From positions 9,674,001-9,738,000 of the forward strand of contig OU612067.1 in the NCBI GenBank assembly GCA_914767715.1: a stretch of DNA of 64,000 bases. The letters run 5' to 3'. The notes beneath the pieces were generated by a model. That model had not been told where the DNA came from. It did not search any database and saw only the letters and a program-made list of their open reading frames with translations. Made by a program: the position numbers and the translations under genes. Positions within the stretch are counted from its first letter, which is position 1. Each line of letters opens with the position of its first letter. Origin of the DNA: Membranipora membranacea. Lineage: Eukaryota; Bryozoa; Gymnolaemata; Cheilostomatida; Membraniporidae. Positions 1 to 14,700 of the stretch are shown piece by piece.

Positions 1-5
1 CTTAC

Positions 6-3000
6 AGGTACATTAGGAGGTAGTAGCCCAGCGTTGCCTACAAGGCTGGCTGGTGTTAGTAGCTGTACATGATCAGGTAGTTCAGGTGTGTGTTCTCTCT
101 CTAATTCTGTAACTGTAGTCATCTGATCCATGGGTAACGGCCTGAATCAGGAGATATGAGATATCAACCAATGATTGTGATGATGACAAGCTATCAATTG
201 AATGGTTATAATCGCTTTGCCCATAAAAATAACACAGAGTAATATCCTTAATCTGTATTATTATTATGGGCAAAGCAATTTTGTACTTATTCATCACAAT
301 ATTGCTCAACCTATTTCCAAATATGACAGCATCTGCAATGAGATAACAAGGGATTTTCTTCTGAGCAATGACAGATTAGTTCCTATATGTGTCTTGGAGC
401 ATGTGTTTTAGCTTTCAATGTACTGATCAGAAGATATATGGAATATTTGTCATATATTTGGGTATAATGACCATCAGATTACAGCAGGTCGTGTCAAATT
501 CATACCCTATAGGAGTAAATGTTAGCCAGATTTAAGTTTAGCTAGTTTGGGAGGGACTTAATTTTAGCTAGCACTTAATTTTGGATAGCTGAGGTGGGAG
601 TCTATATAAAGTGTAGAGAGTGAGTGAACTTTAGCTAGCTTTAGAATGTGTGAAGTGGCGAATTTTTCCTCCTAGGATTACTTAACAAGGGTATCATCTG
701 ACATATTGAAATTTGGTTATTGAGGTCTAACTTGACACGCCCACCTTTTGAAAGCTGTATTCGTTGGTTCCTGTAACTTCGGCAACACTGCACTGATGCT
801 CTGAGGTGGTGGTTGTGGTTCGGAGGATGAAAGACTCGCTTTCTTAAACAAATCATCAATAGTTATAGATTGCTGTCTCTGGACTGGAAATAAAAGTGAT
901 AAAACTGACATTTTATAAGCTGTGTCAGGGATTGATTTTTAAAAATGATCACACAAGTAATATGACACAATGGAAAAATGTAAAATAATCTCCAAAATTA
1001 TGCTATTCAAGAAGCAATACATTTTTTGGCAATGGTGACAAAAAACCATCCTAAGCCTGATGACATTTCTGATGTTCAGCTATATAGATGAAAAAAAAGG
1101 CAGTAGGGGACAGTGCATGATAATGAAGTTCAGTACTTCAATGCGGGAATAGGGTTCAAACTATTCCGCCAGTGCATATAACTGTAGCACACTCACATTG
1201 GGGTGGCTGTGCGGTGTCTGGTTTTACGGGCTGAGGTTTAACCATCTCTGCTTTATGTGAAGGTCTTCCACTCATATCAGGAGGCTCAGATTTCTAGAAA
1301 TAAAAAACCAGTTTTGTAAATTATTTCTCAAAATTAGGGTCAACTGCAAAACCTCCGTCCAAGACAAATACTTTAAATCGAGTCTTGTCCTCTAGAAAGG
1401 GATCGGCTGAAGCAAATTGGGCTGATCTGATTTTATTCAAGGCCTATACATCGACAACTCCCGTCTTCCATAAAACAAAATTGAGCCTCATACCTGGACA
1501 GGATAGAAGCTTGACATTGGAGATGCAGACCAAAAGGATTACTATTGAACTCTCTCATTTACAAACCATACAATACCACTCAATTTCATCAGACATGGCA
1601 TGGCATAAGCCTCTGTAAAGTGCCAGCTTACAAAACAAAATACTAGCTCCAAAAAGAATGACATTAATTAAGTTAGTGAATAGCAGGATTACAGAATCTC
1701 CACATCATAATCATTTAAGTGTTGTAGTCAAAGTTTTAGAAGAAGTTTTAGAGAGTACTTTTCCACTGAACAAACAAACAAGCGAGGCATAATGATAATT
1801 AAGGTAGTAAAGTGACTTCTTGAGGTCAAACTTGGTATGTACAATTGACAGAAAAAAAGACGTACATTTGCTGTCAACAAATCATTAAGTTGAAAAATAA
1901 AAATGGGTTCATTACACCTTTTGTTTTAAGAAATTTAGAAAGAATATCCGTTTGACGAACGACTGTGTGCAAAACGACCGTAACTGTAGTTAGAAGTAGC
2001 GCCTTTTTCAAAAACTTTCAACACGTTGTGGACTGATTTTCTCCATTATGAGTTTTGGAAGGAATAAATTCAACAACTCTTATGTCAAATAAACTGAACA
2101 ACTGCAAAGTCATTCGAGTGACCAGACTGGTGACTGTTGCCCTATCATAAACCATCGACTATATTGTATGTAAAGTCATTATATTAGATATTTCTCATAG
2201 TTGCTATGGATATTCGGCATAATTTTTTTTTAAATGTGACTATTCACTCAAATAGATAACTCACCGTAACAAAATCAGTCTGCGCTTTAGTCAACAGTTT
2301 TAGTATGTCAGCTCCGGGAGCTGGTGCTGGTTTTACAGGCTCCTTGGCCATCTTCACAAGCCTGTCAAATTAATATAAACACTCTGTTTGTGAGAACTCA
2401 GAATTCTAAGGTCAACATTAGATAAAACAACTCACGTCATTACAGTCTTGTTACCCTGTGATAACCTGTGATAAACCTTGATGTAACTATGTCTACGGCC
2501 TGTATCCTAATGTGGCACAGGAGCATTTGACACTGGATGCCCTTCCTGACACTGTGATCTGTCGGGAATCGAACACAATACTTCTCAAATGAAAGACCCA
2601 TGCCCTGCCCATTGCACCACAGTAACTCCCTGATGTCACTATTTGATAGCTGAACTCAATCCACTCATGTACCCTTTGTAGGTATTGCAACATTACAGGG
2701 AAATATAAAACTGATCAAAAACAATTACAAGCACCCTGCTCTTGCTGTGGCCGTATCGGTGTGTGTGGTAATGGAGAGTGAATGCTGAACATATAACTGA
2801 CTAGACTCCCCAGACTATAGTTTCAGCTTTTGACAACCTTTCCCATAAAATGTGATCTTTCCCATTTCTGATTGACTTTGATGCTTTGTAGGATTTCCTG
2901 ATCGCAGCATCATTGAATATGAAAAATGAAGGCAAGTCAGCTACTTACCTCTGAAGTAGATCACTCATAGACTTACATTCCTTCTCCTCATAAAACCAAA

Positions 3001-4465
3001 CACCAAATATATCTGCAACAAAGTTAAAGCATGATGTTAGTAGATGAACCACATTGTCATAAAACATAATTCAAAATATACTGCACATGAATCTTGTCTC
3101 CTGTGCAGTATATGGAGATATAGATCAAAATTGATGTTTTGTTGTTTGACCAAGTACCAGTACCAACACCAGTTAGAACTGTGGAATCTTTTTTTTTTCA
3201 GATTTCATTTTACAGCTGAATGTTAATGCTCTGTTATTCTTACATGGGGGATTGCGATATAAGAGGAATGGCACTTTCAGCTGAAATTCTAATGTATCCA
3301 CTATGGGTTCTATGAAGTTCTTTGTTCCAAGTCTGTTTAGTATCATGAAGCCATGATAGGGCGGAGCAGACCTAAAAAACAGTAAAACATGAAGTACAGT
3401 TTGACACACTTGGCACAGATGGTTGCTTGTGACAGCACAGGAGAATATCATATGAGTCAATCAAAGAATCATGATAGAATACCGGCATCCCCATAAGGCT
3501 AACAAAGATAACACTGTTATATAACATAGATATACTGACCTCTCATACACAAAGCAGGTACCTTCAACGTCTGTTTTCTCCTAAAATCAGAAAAAGAGTG
3601 AACCAAATAGAACGTCAGCATGTTTCAGTTGACCATGAGCTAACAGACACCTTTATAAACAGGTTGGTGATGTCAAACTTAAGTATATTGCTAATGGTCA
3701 GTCAGGTTAAACATATCTACCAGGTCTAGTCAGCGGCGCACCTAGACCTAAAGCACCAATGTTAGCATGTCAACCGTTTCCTAGGGGTTGGTATATATCT
3801 GAGGTGTAACTGAATGAGCTTGTTTGAGGGTATTTGCGATCCCTCAAAGAGGGATACACTACTTAACATCTGATGAAGACAAAAATACAACAGCATCTGG
3901 AGTGCTGTATATATTATAAAGCCGTAGCGTCGGCCTACTTTGAGAAAATGAGTTGAATTGGTGAAATGTAATATTTACTAGGCCTATACCTACGACCTTC
4001 TATATAAAAAAATCACATTGGATGCTTTATCATAATGGGAAAAGCAGCTCCTTGAGCAAAGACAGTAGCAGATCAGTGGTAATATTGCAATTGCTACAGT
4101 AAATGGTAGGCAACAACTGCTGGAAGTATAGAACAACTAGTACATCCCAATAATACTGTTTGAAGAACCCAGTTGCTTCATGAGTAAGTAATTTAGTAAT
4201 GGATAGGTGGTATAGGAACATCAAGTAGTAAATATAATTGAACGAAATAGATGAGGCCACAGTGACTCCTTGGTGACTCACTGTGACTAATAAATTAAAT
4301 AAATAATAAATAAATTTATTTTGGTAAAAAAATACTACTCACCCACTCATTTGTGTCTGCTTTGAATGTGTATAGAGTGACATGCTTGGCATTAGCCTTG
4401 ATGCATTTTATAAAAGGATCAGTCTGCTGTAAGGTTGCTAAGTTGATTCGTTCTTCAGTTGCCAT
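6..4465 (-). CDS. DCP1: mRNA-decapping enzyme subunit DCP1 (C-terminus off window)
   Basis: Eight coding exons joined on the minus strand: 4465-4343, 3580-3540, 3371-3244, 3012-2949, 2361-2265, 1293-1197, 883-745, 141-6. All have AG/GT borders and matching phases, giving 275 residues. Residues 1 to about 120 form the DCP1 EVH1 domain: the start MATEERINLATLQQTDP, then PYHGFMILNRLGTKNFIEP, EFQLKVPFLLYRNP and VWFYEEKECKSM, in the family order. Downstream is the low-complexity linker with the leucine-rich helical motif ITIDDLFKKASL, which in DCP1 proteins contacts EDC3-type partners. DCP1 activates DCP2 in 5'-to-3' mRNA decay in P-bodies. The last exon seen ends in LLTPASLVGNAG and a consensus donor at the window edge, so the C-terminal trimerisation helix must lie beyond base 1. 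Start chosen at the first ATG in frame with the EVH1 domain. Confidence 0.95.
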
Positions 4466-5766
4466 ATCGAAACTTCTCAGTGGAATAAAAACTTTGATTT
4501 CAGTGAAAAATCTTTGGGATAATGAATAACCCATAAACTTCAAGTGGTGATGGTAGATTACTAGAGTCCTCAATGTTGTGCCAAAATTGTTTCAGAAACT
4601 GAAGCTCTATATCCGGTTGTCAGAATCCAGGTATGGTATTAAAAGTTATTGCCACATGATATGTTAGGGGGCAACTCCAATCTTGAGAAAAACAAGCTAA
4701 ATTTGAATAGTGAGTTATTGGAGCGCTGAAGGAAATCGGGTCTTCAAATAAAAAACTGCCATTATCACAATTAAAGCTGAGCGAGTGAGGCCTGTCTCGC
4801 TCCCAAATCACGTATCAAATTTGCATATTTAAAGACAAAATGATCGAGGATTTGCTAAGCTTAGTGATGGTGATAATCGGCGTTGTTTATTCTGTTTGAA
4901 AAACCCCCTGAATGGTTTCTCCTTTCATCAGCATCTAACAACCGTGTATTTGAGCAAGGAGTTGACTCTTCAGTTGATTTATGTGATCGCCGCACCCTCC
5001 CTGCTGCACCAGTGCTTGAACTACTCAATATTACAAAGGGGGTTACTGGGTCTCAGTGAAACATACTATGCATTAATGAACTTCCAATGTTGGGCCCTAG
5101 ATTCACCATACAATGACTTTGAAGTTCAACATCGTCCGAGTAAGGAGGGATCTTGATTTACCTGATGCAAGATGTGACTCAGTAAGAGCACTGGTCAGGT
5201 TGTATATGGTCTCCCCATTGCAGTGGGTGCTTGGTCAGGTTTACACCATACGACTTCGACAAGTTAAAAAATATTAGTGTCTTCACCTCTTAAGCAATCA
5301 GGCGGTTTTTTCTTGCCTTGTCCCAATTCTTTTATATGAGGAAGAAGATTTATTTGTATAGAACACTTCCACTGTTCCAGTGTCTTTATTCCAGTCAATT
5401 TGAAGAAACTCAAATAAGGGATGTGATACAAAAAGTTACTAGAATTAATTCACTTTGGATTAAAATGATTTCTAATCAGGCAATAAAAAAAATGCACATC
5501 AGTCGAAGTGAATACAATCCCATTTGTAAACATCAGTTGTGGACGGATTGAATGACTAAGAATCAGAAGGAGTTAAACCAGATGTCACTCATGAAAATAC
5601 TGGAGAGCAATTCCCAAATATGCATTATATCACTTCCTTCTGCATTTTCTGATATTTGGTGAATCTACTTGTCTGTCAAGTCATATTGGCCAATCAGAGT
5701 GTTTTGATGAATATTGGCCGATTAGAAGCGAGCTGATAAATTATTTCAACCAATCAGAAGAGATCA
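4466..5766. other. intergenic region between DCP1 and CFAP221
   Basis: About 1.3 kb with no convincing coding exon. It should hold the DCP1 promoter (right next to 4465) and the CFAP221 3' end. AATAAA-type poly(A) signals read on the minus strand occur near 5350 and 5384, about 400 bases after the CFAP221 stop. The open frames here show no domain signature and no splice-site pairing. Confidence 0.5.
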
Positions 5767-8700
5767 TCACTTGAAAATGAGATCATCTCTTGTTGTCTGA
5801 CTGTTCAGTTGAGAGATCTTAGAGTTAAATTTCTGGCCAAGTCTGTTAGAACGCTTTGATAGAAACTGATCGAGCTCTACTTCCCTCTGCTCTCGAGGTA
5901 TTGGTCCGCTAACAGAGACAGGAAGGTAGGTGTTCGGAAGCTTGTTACCATGTGGGAACGCCTCACTACAAAATGAATTAACAAAAAAGTTTGTCGACAC
6001 TGATCAATATCTTGCTCCTGGTTTTAATGTCACCGACACGTAACACAATATTTGTATGCCTACTACCACTTTGCCATCTTTATAGTAAATGCGTAAAGAT
6101 ACAATAATTAGTCAAATAATACGAGAAGAAGTATAGAATAGCTCAACTATGATATGGTAGCAGTCATACTTCACAAAACATCATTGTGCTCGGTCTGTAA
6201 AAAGGGTGCACAGTCAATAAGAAGGCCCGCATATCAGCTTCACCTTATCAGTCTTATGGTAGTCATAATTAGATTGTTCTTTGATGAAATTGCATACGCA
6301 TCCGGAGTTGCTCCTCTCAAGCAAGGGGATAGCTTACCGGTAAAAAGGGAGCGACTCAAAAAGAATGCAAAATAGATCAGACATGATCTAAATAATCATC
6401 GGCAGCCTTGGTGACGAATAAAATGTAAAGTCAACCATTCTGCAAGCTTTCTGAAGATGCATCTCCATAGTTTAAAATGTGTTTTGAAGGTAACTATACC
6501 TGTTGTCGGCGGTTATCACAGGTGGGTTAGACAGAGTATCAAACTGTACTCCAATCATTTCAGGTGTTAACTGTATACCCTCATCATCCTGACTGTCTGG
6601 TTCCCCACTGTAACACAAAAATTTACTCTGAAGTATGACTTGTAGTTGTCTTTTTAAGAAGGAGGTCACAACTCCAATTAACAACTTATTGCCCGTTTCT
6701 GAATCAGGTTATATTGTTTTAATGGAAGTCCTCCAAATCAGGAAAGAAATATATCGATGAACTGATCATTGCTGGTTTACTTTGTGTCAAGTTTCAAGGA
6801 TCCTACTGACGATAGAACGTTGTTAATCTTGGCTGATGGTCCAAACAATTACTAGAATAAAACTTCTACACTTACTACTCTAACATATCATCCTGTGCGA
6901 GCCCTATCTGTAGCTGTGGGACCTCCAGTGGCAGCATGTTATTACTGAAGGGGTCACTCCATCTTGGCACCCATACATTGGTCAAGGTCGGAGCATTGGC
7001 TAATGATGTTAGTCCTTGTGAAGGGAACTTCTTCCATGACATTGTGCCTTTGATTACATCCTACAAATACATAACCAGAGTGTGGAGGGTGAAATGTTGC
7101 CACCAGAACTGAAGACAAAATTTATTGTGATCGACTTGCCAGTGTCAAATATGATAAATTGAATCTAGAGGTTGTCTTTCTAGTAGGGTAGTAAGAACAA
7201 ACGTGATCTTAGAAAGTCGGGTTTGTGATCAAATCAACTGAAATATCCATTGATGTCTCTTATCCCTAGTCCGCAAGTGGTGTGATAGATAAAATGAATA
7301 TTACAGTTGAGTTACAGGCTAAAGTCCTCCCATGGGCACAAACTTAAGGATAATTTCATCATACAAAAAGATCAATGCAAGGCATCAATAACTTACCTCT
7401 CTATCTAAGAACTGTTTCTGAGTCTGTTTATGAGCTGATGTATCCATGCAGTGCACTATATATTTAGGCAGCGGGCACAGATGGTAGTCTGAGTCGACTT
7501 CAGCATAAGGAACAGGTGATTGAAAGACTTGTAGCCCAGGTGTTGCGTTCTGTAAACAAAATATCAATAGCCATTGTCAATTGAAAAGTGATGCATGAGT
7601 ATAAAATCAATGATGTGTCCAGGTTGGAGTGGGCCAGGGGCCAGTGGTCCAGGGCAATCAGTGGTTTATTTTCTAGTTATAGTCTATAGTTTGTACCTGC
7701 AATGGGCATGGTTTAGCTGATATGTACTGATTAAGAGATAGTTTTCATCACACGCCAAGGAAGGTGTGCATTTTGAACAAATTTCAATATCTTTTGACAA
7801 TGAGCTTTCATTTTTTATTTAATTTACTCCACAAGCTGAGTTGATTCACAAATTAAATTTAGCAATACATCCCAGGATTTATCCTAGGCAACTTTTGACT
7901 ACTACAAGTCCACTATCTTTCTCTATTGTTAGTTCCAAATTGTAAAATGCAAATCTGATGCTAGACAGACAGTAGTATACTCACAAATATATGAAGAGGC
8001 GGATACTCTATAGGACGGAACATGGCCTCAGGAGGTGAGAGTGAGGTAGTGGCTGATGTCACATCCTGTTCCTCTATCTCATGCTTCTCTATGTCCTCTA
8101 CTCGGAGCTCAGCTACCTCGAGCTTACCTCCACTTGCTATAAGACAATCAGAACATCTTAATCTGAGCATCTAGACTCTTACCCCCAACCCAATGGCCCA
8201 ACAATGGTAGGAAATAATTTGATACCAGCATCTCTGCTACATTGCCAGAAAGAAGACCAAAAGTGCCAATGAAAGCTCTTTGAACTGCTGTTAGGAAGAA
8301 ACAGAAGATTGGGCTGCCCCTAAAGAGGGACGCAAGGTGCCCTAAATCCTCATACTGAGAAGGTGATAAATCCTAGAAAACTAGAATGCATCCTAGAGGT
8401 GAGGTCATAAAATATCTGCTTAACTGGCTGAGTGGCAAGCTGCCAAAACTGAAACTAATCAGCCGTTGCCAGTGACACTTTGATCTTTAGCCCATTAGGC
8501 CGAGATGAGCTTAGTGGTTTCTGACATTGAATGAATAGGAAAGTTCAAAAATTTTGTTTACGACTTTTAAATATACTGTCTTAAAACTTACTGGTTTGTT
8601 TCTTTGAATCACCTTGTTGTTGCTGCTGCATCTTCTCATTTATTACTTCATTTCTGGTGGCTGCAGCTTCGTGAGGTTTCACTAGGTTCACAATCTCCTC

Positions 8701-11700
8701 CTGTTAACAGAGACATATAACTTGGTGACTAGCTGTCACATGGCAGGTTAATGGTATCCCATGATGCATTGTTATGGAATTTCCATTAATTATTTTTCAT
8801 TAATAAAACTACTGGAATACCCAATGTTATTGATTTTGACTAGATCTCCCTGGGAATGTCAAATTATTGCTGCATTGTGGGAATGTTTTTATGTTGCTCA
8901 ATTGAATTTTTTGTATCTCCTGTGCATGGGGGATAGCTGAACATCAGCAAAATTCAAGGAGATGTTGCTGTACTATATAACTACTGTAGCACCAGTGTGC
9001 CTCTCCAGCTGTATTATATTATTCAGTGTAGCTAGGTAATGTAACTCACCAGTGGTCCCTAGTTAGTATTAACATAAGAGATTGCATTTTTTGTTGCTAG
9101 GGCGATTAGCTAGACACTATCTGGATCAGCCATAAATTTGTGGTCATCATTGCCTACAGTTTCTAGTCTCGTCTTTTCCCTAATGAACTCACTATGACGT
9201 CATTGTTGATATTATTCACAACACTACACACAGGGCTATCTCAATCTCAATGCAGGCCATGAGTGTATAGATGAGTTCTGCATTGGAAGATTTCCAACTT
9301 TTATTATATCACATTGTTGTCGATGTTCATTCAAAGAAATGCATGCAACATGGCAATCAATTTTCAAATAGCTGCCCAGTCGAGACCAGCAACTGGACAA
9401 AACAATAATTAAATACAGGCGGAACTATGTATGTCAACATCAAGATAGTCACAATATATGCCCTATACTGTCTTGATATAGGAACTTAGCTTTGCAGATG
9501 ATAGCTCACCTCAGCACCAGTTCTTAGTTCTCTGGCTAAGACAGGCTCCACGTAATCATAACCCAGATGGATCTCGTGTTCATTATAGCCCAGGAGACGT
9601 GACTGTGCAGGTACTTGTAGATCAAAGAATGGAGTTTTAATCACCAGGTCTACTTCAGTCTCGTAAGTTACAACTTCATTTAGAGCATCAGGAGCGAGCT
9701 CGTCCTTCTTATTGGGCGGCACAAAGAATGGATACTTAGCGTGAGTCACTTTACTTGAAGCTAGAATGGGCCGCAGTTTCATGGTTGAAGACTCTGAGCC
9801 TTCCTCATCTTCCGGATCTGAAGAAGGAGAAAAATCAAGGTCTTAGTTTCAAAATCATACCTGTAGTATGGTTACCAAAAGGAGTACAGGCAATGAAAGA
9901 ACTTCGCTGTTGTTTGGATCAACTGTTTTTGGGAACGTTGGCAACTCATAGCTTGAGATATTGGCTGTAATTACAAAGTCATTCCTGACTATGAATCGGT
10001 GTCCCTATCAAACAAAGTCAAGGGCTCAGTGTAAAGGAACTCAAACTTCAAACAACCAAACACTGCATGTTCAAAAAAAGCCGGTTAAGAAAGCCATACA
10101 CAGTTATCAAAAACATCGGAATGAAGACTCCAAAAGCCCAAACTCTGTTACGATATTATGGCAGTGATGCTTAAAAATAACAAAGTCTCATCAGACCACT
10201 CAAAATCTTAACAGCATGAGACCATGTTTGTGGGACCATCACAGACTCATTCCACCCAGCAATAATGGCTGACCATGTTTTTTTTTAATATTTCACATTA
10301 TTCATGTTTCACCCTTAGCTTGCGTTCTACGGGAGTCTGAAACCTGAACCCATGCTGGTTTGAATGAATTCTTCTAGCTCTTTCTCAAAGACACGACAAG
10401 TCACCCTTCTATCAGTCATTTAGCAATGACTACCGATGTCTTTGAGGCCTTTATGAGGGGGTAATAGCAGCCACAGAGTCACCCTTGTACCGGTCAATTA
10501 GCAGTGACAACCTGTATATTTGATGACCTGATAAGGGAGTAATAGAAGCCAAAAGGTAATATAGTTTAATTTTGAAATAGCCATCAAAGTTTATGGCATG
10601 GTCTGTGATGATGGGAGGGAGAGAATAGCGTTAGTTGATATTAACCTATCACAGGCACACGTTTCACTCTTTTACCGCTCGCTCCCACATCCTCATCTCC
10701 AAACAACTCCTGCTTCTTATTCCAGTTCTTCAGGAATGTGTTCAGCATCTGCAGATTCTTTGTAGCCCTAATCCTCAGAATTATCTACGAAAAATATTAA
10801 AAACATGAAGGGAGTAATAGGATGGTATTAAAATTAATTATTAGATTAGGATCAATTATTTCACTAATATTAGCTGTTAACATATACTTTGATTTAAAAA
10901 AGCCCTAGAGTTATGTTCTTTATGTCAATGTGGAGACAACTTTTACAGTATCAAAAATGGGCCAGTAAGTAGATAAGTTTACTCATGTTGAACAAAATAG
11001 TATACAGTGTCTTCATATAAAGTTCTTGGTATAATATAACTCAGCAGTGTTACTGGTGATACATTGAGCCAACGATGTTAAAACACTATCTTTTATAAAT
11101 ATGGTGTATGTTTATGCATATCAAGACTTCATTATCGAAACGGTGGTATTTTTAATTTTTTCTATTTGTCTGACACATTCTTATATGATATGTATTGTCT
11201 TCTCAATGGATGTTTTGAACAGTTTTCAATAATAAAGTTCATATTATCATCATCACAACCATGATCTAGTGTTCTCTAGATCAAAGGTCATACTGACCTT
11301 TCTGGCAGCTTGTGTAAATCTGTCAGTAGCACTATGTCTGGTTGACCATGGATTATTAGAGTAGAGATCAAACTGTATTCCCTCCTCAGCCAGCTGTGAG
11401 CAGTCTCTTATTGTCCTCCTCCATACAGAATCTGTATCCTTTCTCTCCTTCTCATCAGATGGTGTAGGATCGCCCCTCAGCTCCTACTCAACGTATAACA
11501 AGACTACCATTATTAGCTTTGATGATACACTAGATAACATAACTGTTTGCAATATCTCCTAGAGCTGATCCAGTCATAAAGTAGGTTTGGAAAATATATG
11601 TTTTATAATAGATAATGTGTTCAGTTTTGAGCATATTAGTTTTATATCATCTCTAGAGTGGAAGTAGCCTCCTCTGTTATGTATATATCTGAAAATATGG

Positions 11701-14700
11701 CAATAATATCATATCGAATATTCATACTAAAATTTCTTTTCAAATGAACACAGCAAGCCAATCATGGAAACCAATATGAAAACCGTATCATACTTTCACC
11801 ATTTCCAAGTCGTCTAGAGTAAACAACGATTGAAAGGTGTCCCTTCGCTATAGTTCAGAAAGTTGAAATCAGTTTTACACTTTTTAAAATAGCATTTGCG
11901 GTCTTTGGTAACTCAAAACCCAAATGAGTAGTTATTGAATAGAATGTGATCATTCCCGATTCCGTTCATTCACTGCACTCATACCATGATCAGCACATTT
12001 GGAGCTTAAAACAGAGAACAGGATCATTTTACGCAAAATCAGACTGCTTTAGACACTTGAAATAGTTTAAAGCTAAAATGCTTAAACTTTGGTCAGTTTG
12101 CTTATAGAGGCATTCCAAACAAAGTGGAATGCCATTACAAGCAACTCTGGCAAACTTTAAGTTCACAACTAGACAAGCCTTTCTTGGCAAGCCTTGTTGC
12201 AAGGAGGGGTGTGTGGTTACTGCCCCCATAACAAGCTTGACAAGACAGTCTATAGCCAGACACAATTATAGATGAGGCCATTATTACCTGATAGAGAGCC
12301 CAGCAGTGCTGCCTCTCGCTGACTACTTTAGCTTTATCCTGTACAACCATCGGCTCATCTCCTAACTTAACCTGCCATCTCAACTGATTCTGTCTCTCTT
12401 CATATACATTCTTCCTCACTGCCTGCTCAAACCTATGAATAATAAAAGTGATATTGTAAATAATCATCAATTAAGTCTAAGACTCATTATTGAATTCTAA
12501 AATAGCTATGATGTCACACACAAGTTCAAGACACTACTCAAACCTATACATGACTCAACATCATAACCAAATAATATACCCATGTAACTCAACGAAATCA
12601 CCTGTTAAGTTTTAAAATGGTAAGATGTTTTTATTTTTCACCACTGGGGCACTGACAAAATAACATAGGCTACCACTGTGTGGTAATTAAAATGATATCG
12701 CGATAAGACCAGCTATGCTAGCTTTTTTTGGGTTGATTGAGGGAATATATCTACTCTCTAGCCAAAACAAAGCTTGTTTATGTGCTTTAATTTTATTACG
12801 AAACGAACCTGTTTTCTTTCATCTGCCGGCCGCTGACAGATTTCTCAGCCTCTATGAGCTCCTTGAGAGTGAGTTTACCTGGAGTCTGCATAAGTACTGT
12901 AGATACATGATGTACTGTTTCAATTTTCTCTGGGATTCTCAAACCCTCAATCTGATAAGTAAATTAACCCAGGTTAAAAATGTCATACGTGGTAATATTC
13001 CTGCTAAACACTAGCTAAACAAGAGGCTTATTATAAACCCTACGCAAAACGCACCCGAGCTACTCCCAAACAAAGCAAAAACCCATAGTAATAAACTATA
13101 GTGTTACATCATACTAAAAAATAGAAATTTAGTCAATTTCACAGTTACTGCAGCTATACATTATTTTAAGTATATGTAAAATAAAGCAATCCTTTTTTAT
13201 ATCTTAGGTCTAGCTTTCAAAACAAAGCTGAACACAATGTTTAGTTGGTTCAAACATGCTTTACCCGTCGCTCGACTTTGTCCGCCTAAAACATCAGTGG
13301 TTGTCTACAGTGCCAGGTTAGTAACAGTTATGATTGAGAGTTGTTTTAAGGCATATATGGTGCCAGTGAGTAGCTTGTGTCTGATCGCTTCACTGTAACT
13401 GGTACATAAAAAGCAGCAGCGTTGCTGTGATGTGATTGTTTAATCTTTGCAAGTAGAAAACCAGCATTTGGATTAAGGTACAAGTGAATGCAGTGCTATA
13501 TTTATTTCTGTCGCTTAATTGGCATAGCTTATTTACCATTTTCTTGGGTTTTACTGTGGGTTCATTTGGAAGATTTAAGGTAGTGTTCTTTCTTGAGGCA
13601 GCTTTCTTTTGTCGACTTCTTTCTAAAGGTGAGGCGACTCTTTTATTTTTAGCAGATGTTGACTCCATGGAGATCTCTTTTCTACAACAACGGAAAGTGG
13701 TTCTCTTTCAACAAAACTCATTGAGGCATGATATGACACGACAATTCTAAACTCGTATGAAGTTAATGACTTCAAACCTCAAGGAAACTGAGAAGAAACA
13801 CTATCTTATTAATAATCATTTTGTGATTTCTTCTGGGAGGGGATTAATTTTCCGCATTATATAACTTTGTCTATATCTGATGACTTCAACAATTTTGAGC
13901 AAAAGAGCTTGAATTTTATTCCAGGTATACTTGACATTTGTCTGGTAGGTATATACTTACACTGCATTGACCCCGGGCGCACAATAACCGGTTATCGTGC
14001 AGACGAGAGGTTTGAAGTTGAACTGAGACACATCTAACTGTAGCCTCATTGTGGAAGTACAATAACTTATAGGCTGATACTGTATGTGTATCATGGTGCT
14101 GCCATTTGCTGGAACTACACCTACAGAACACAGCGAAATCATGGTAAAGCTTCGGCAATGGTAAGTGACTTTGATCAAACTTCCAATGCCCATTCAGTTG
14201 ACATGTTATCATATTTCTCTGATAAATAGACCTTCTCGATATGTCACTAAAGTATTTTCCAAAAAGAAGGCAAAACTAAAAACCCATTTTGTAAACCCTT
14301 GATGATTTAATAATCATGTCAAAACCCGTAACGTTTAACCCGTAACGTTTTATCATGGATCGATTGAATGAATAGACAATTATTGGCTACTTCTGTCAGT
14401 AGTCAGGGCTGAATATGTCAGTGAAAATATTTGACAAATTAGCGGTATTCCGAAGCAGATCCAGGCTCAAAATAGAGTATGTGACTTATATTTACCTGTA
14501 AGAGGGGCGACTGTGAACGCTTTATCATCCTGTAGTTTTGTCAGCTTATACTCAAAATCCACAGGAAATTTACAACTCAGTGAAAATTTGTGGTTCCGCC
14601 TAAAACACAAAAATGTAATTTTTGTGTGTGTTTTGCGCAGAATATATAAACTTTTATTTGAGTTAATCATCACCTGCAGATGTTTTCCCTGATAGCGGTT

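Noticed and set aside
12715-13014. 99-codon plus-strand frame
   Set aside because: Antisense to CFAP221 exon 12951-12809; the minus-strand reading is conserved.
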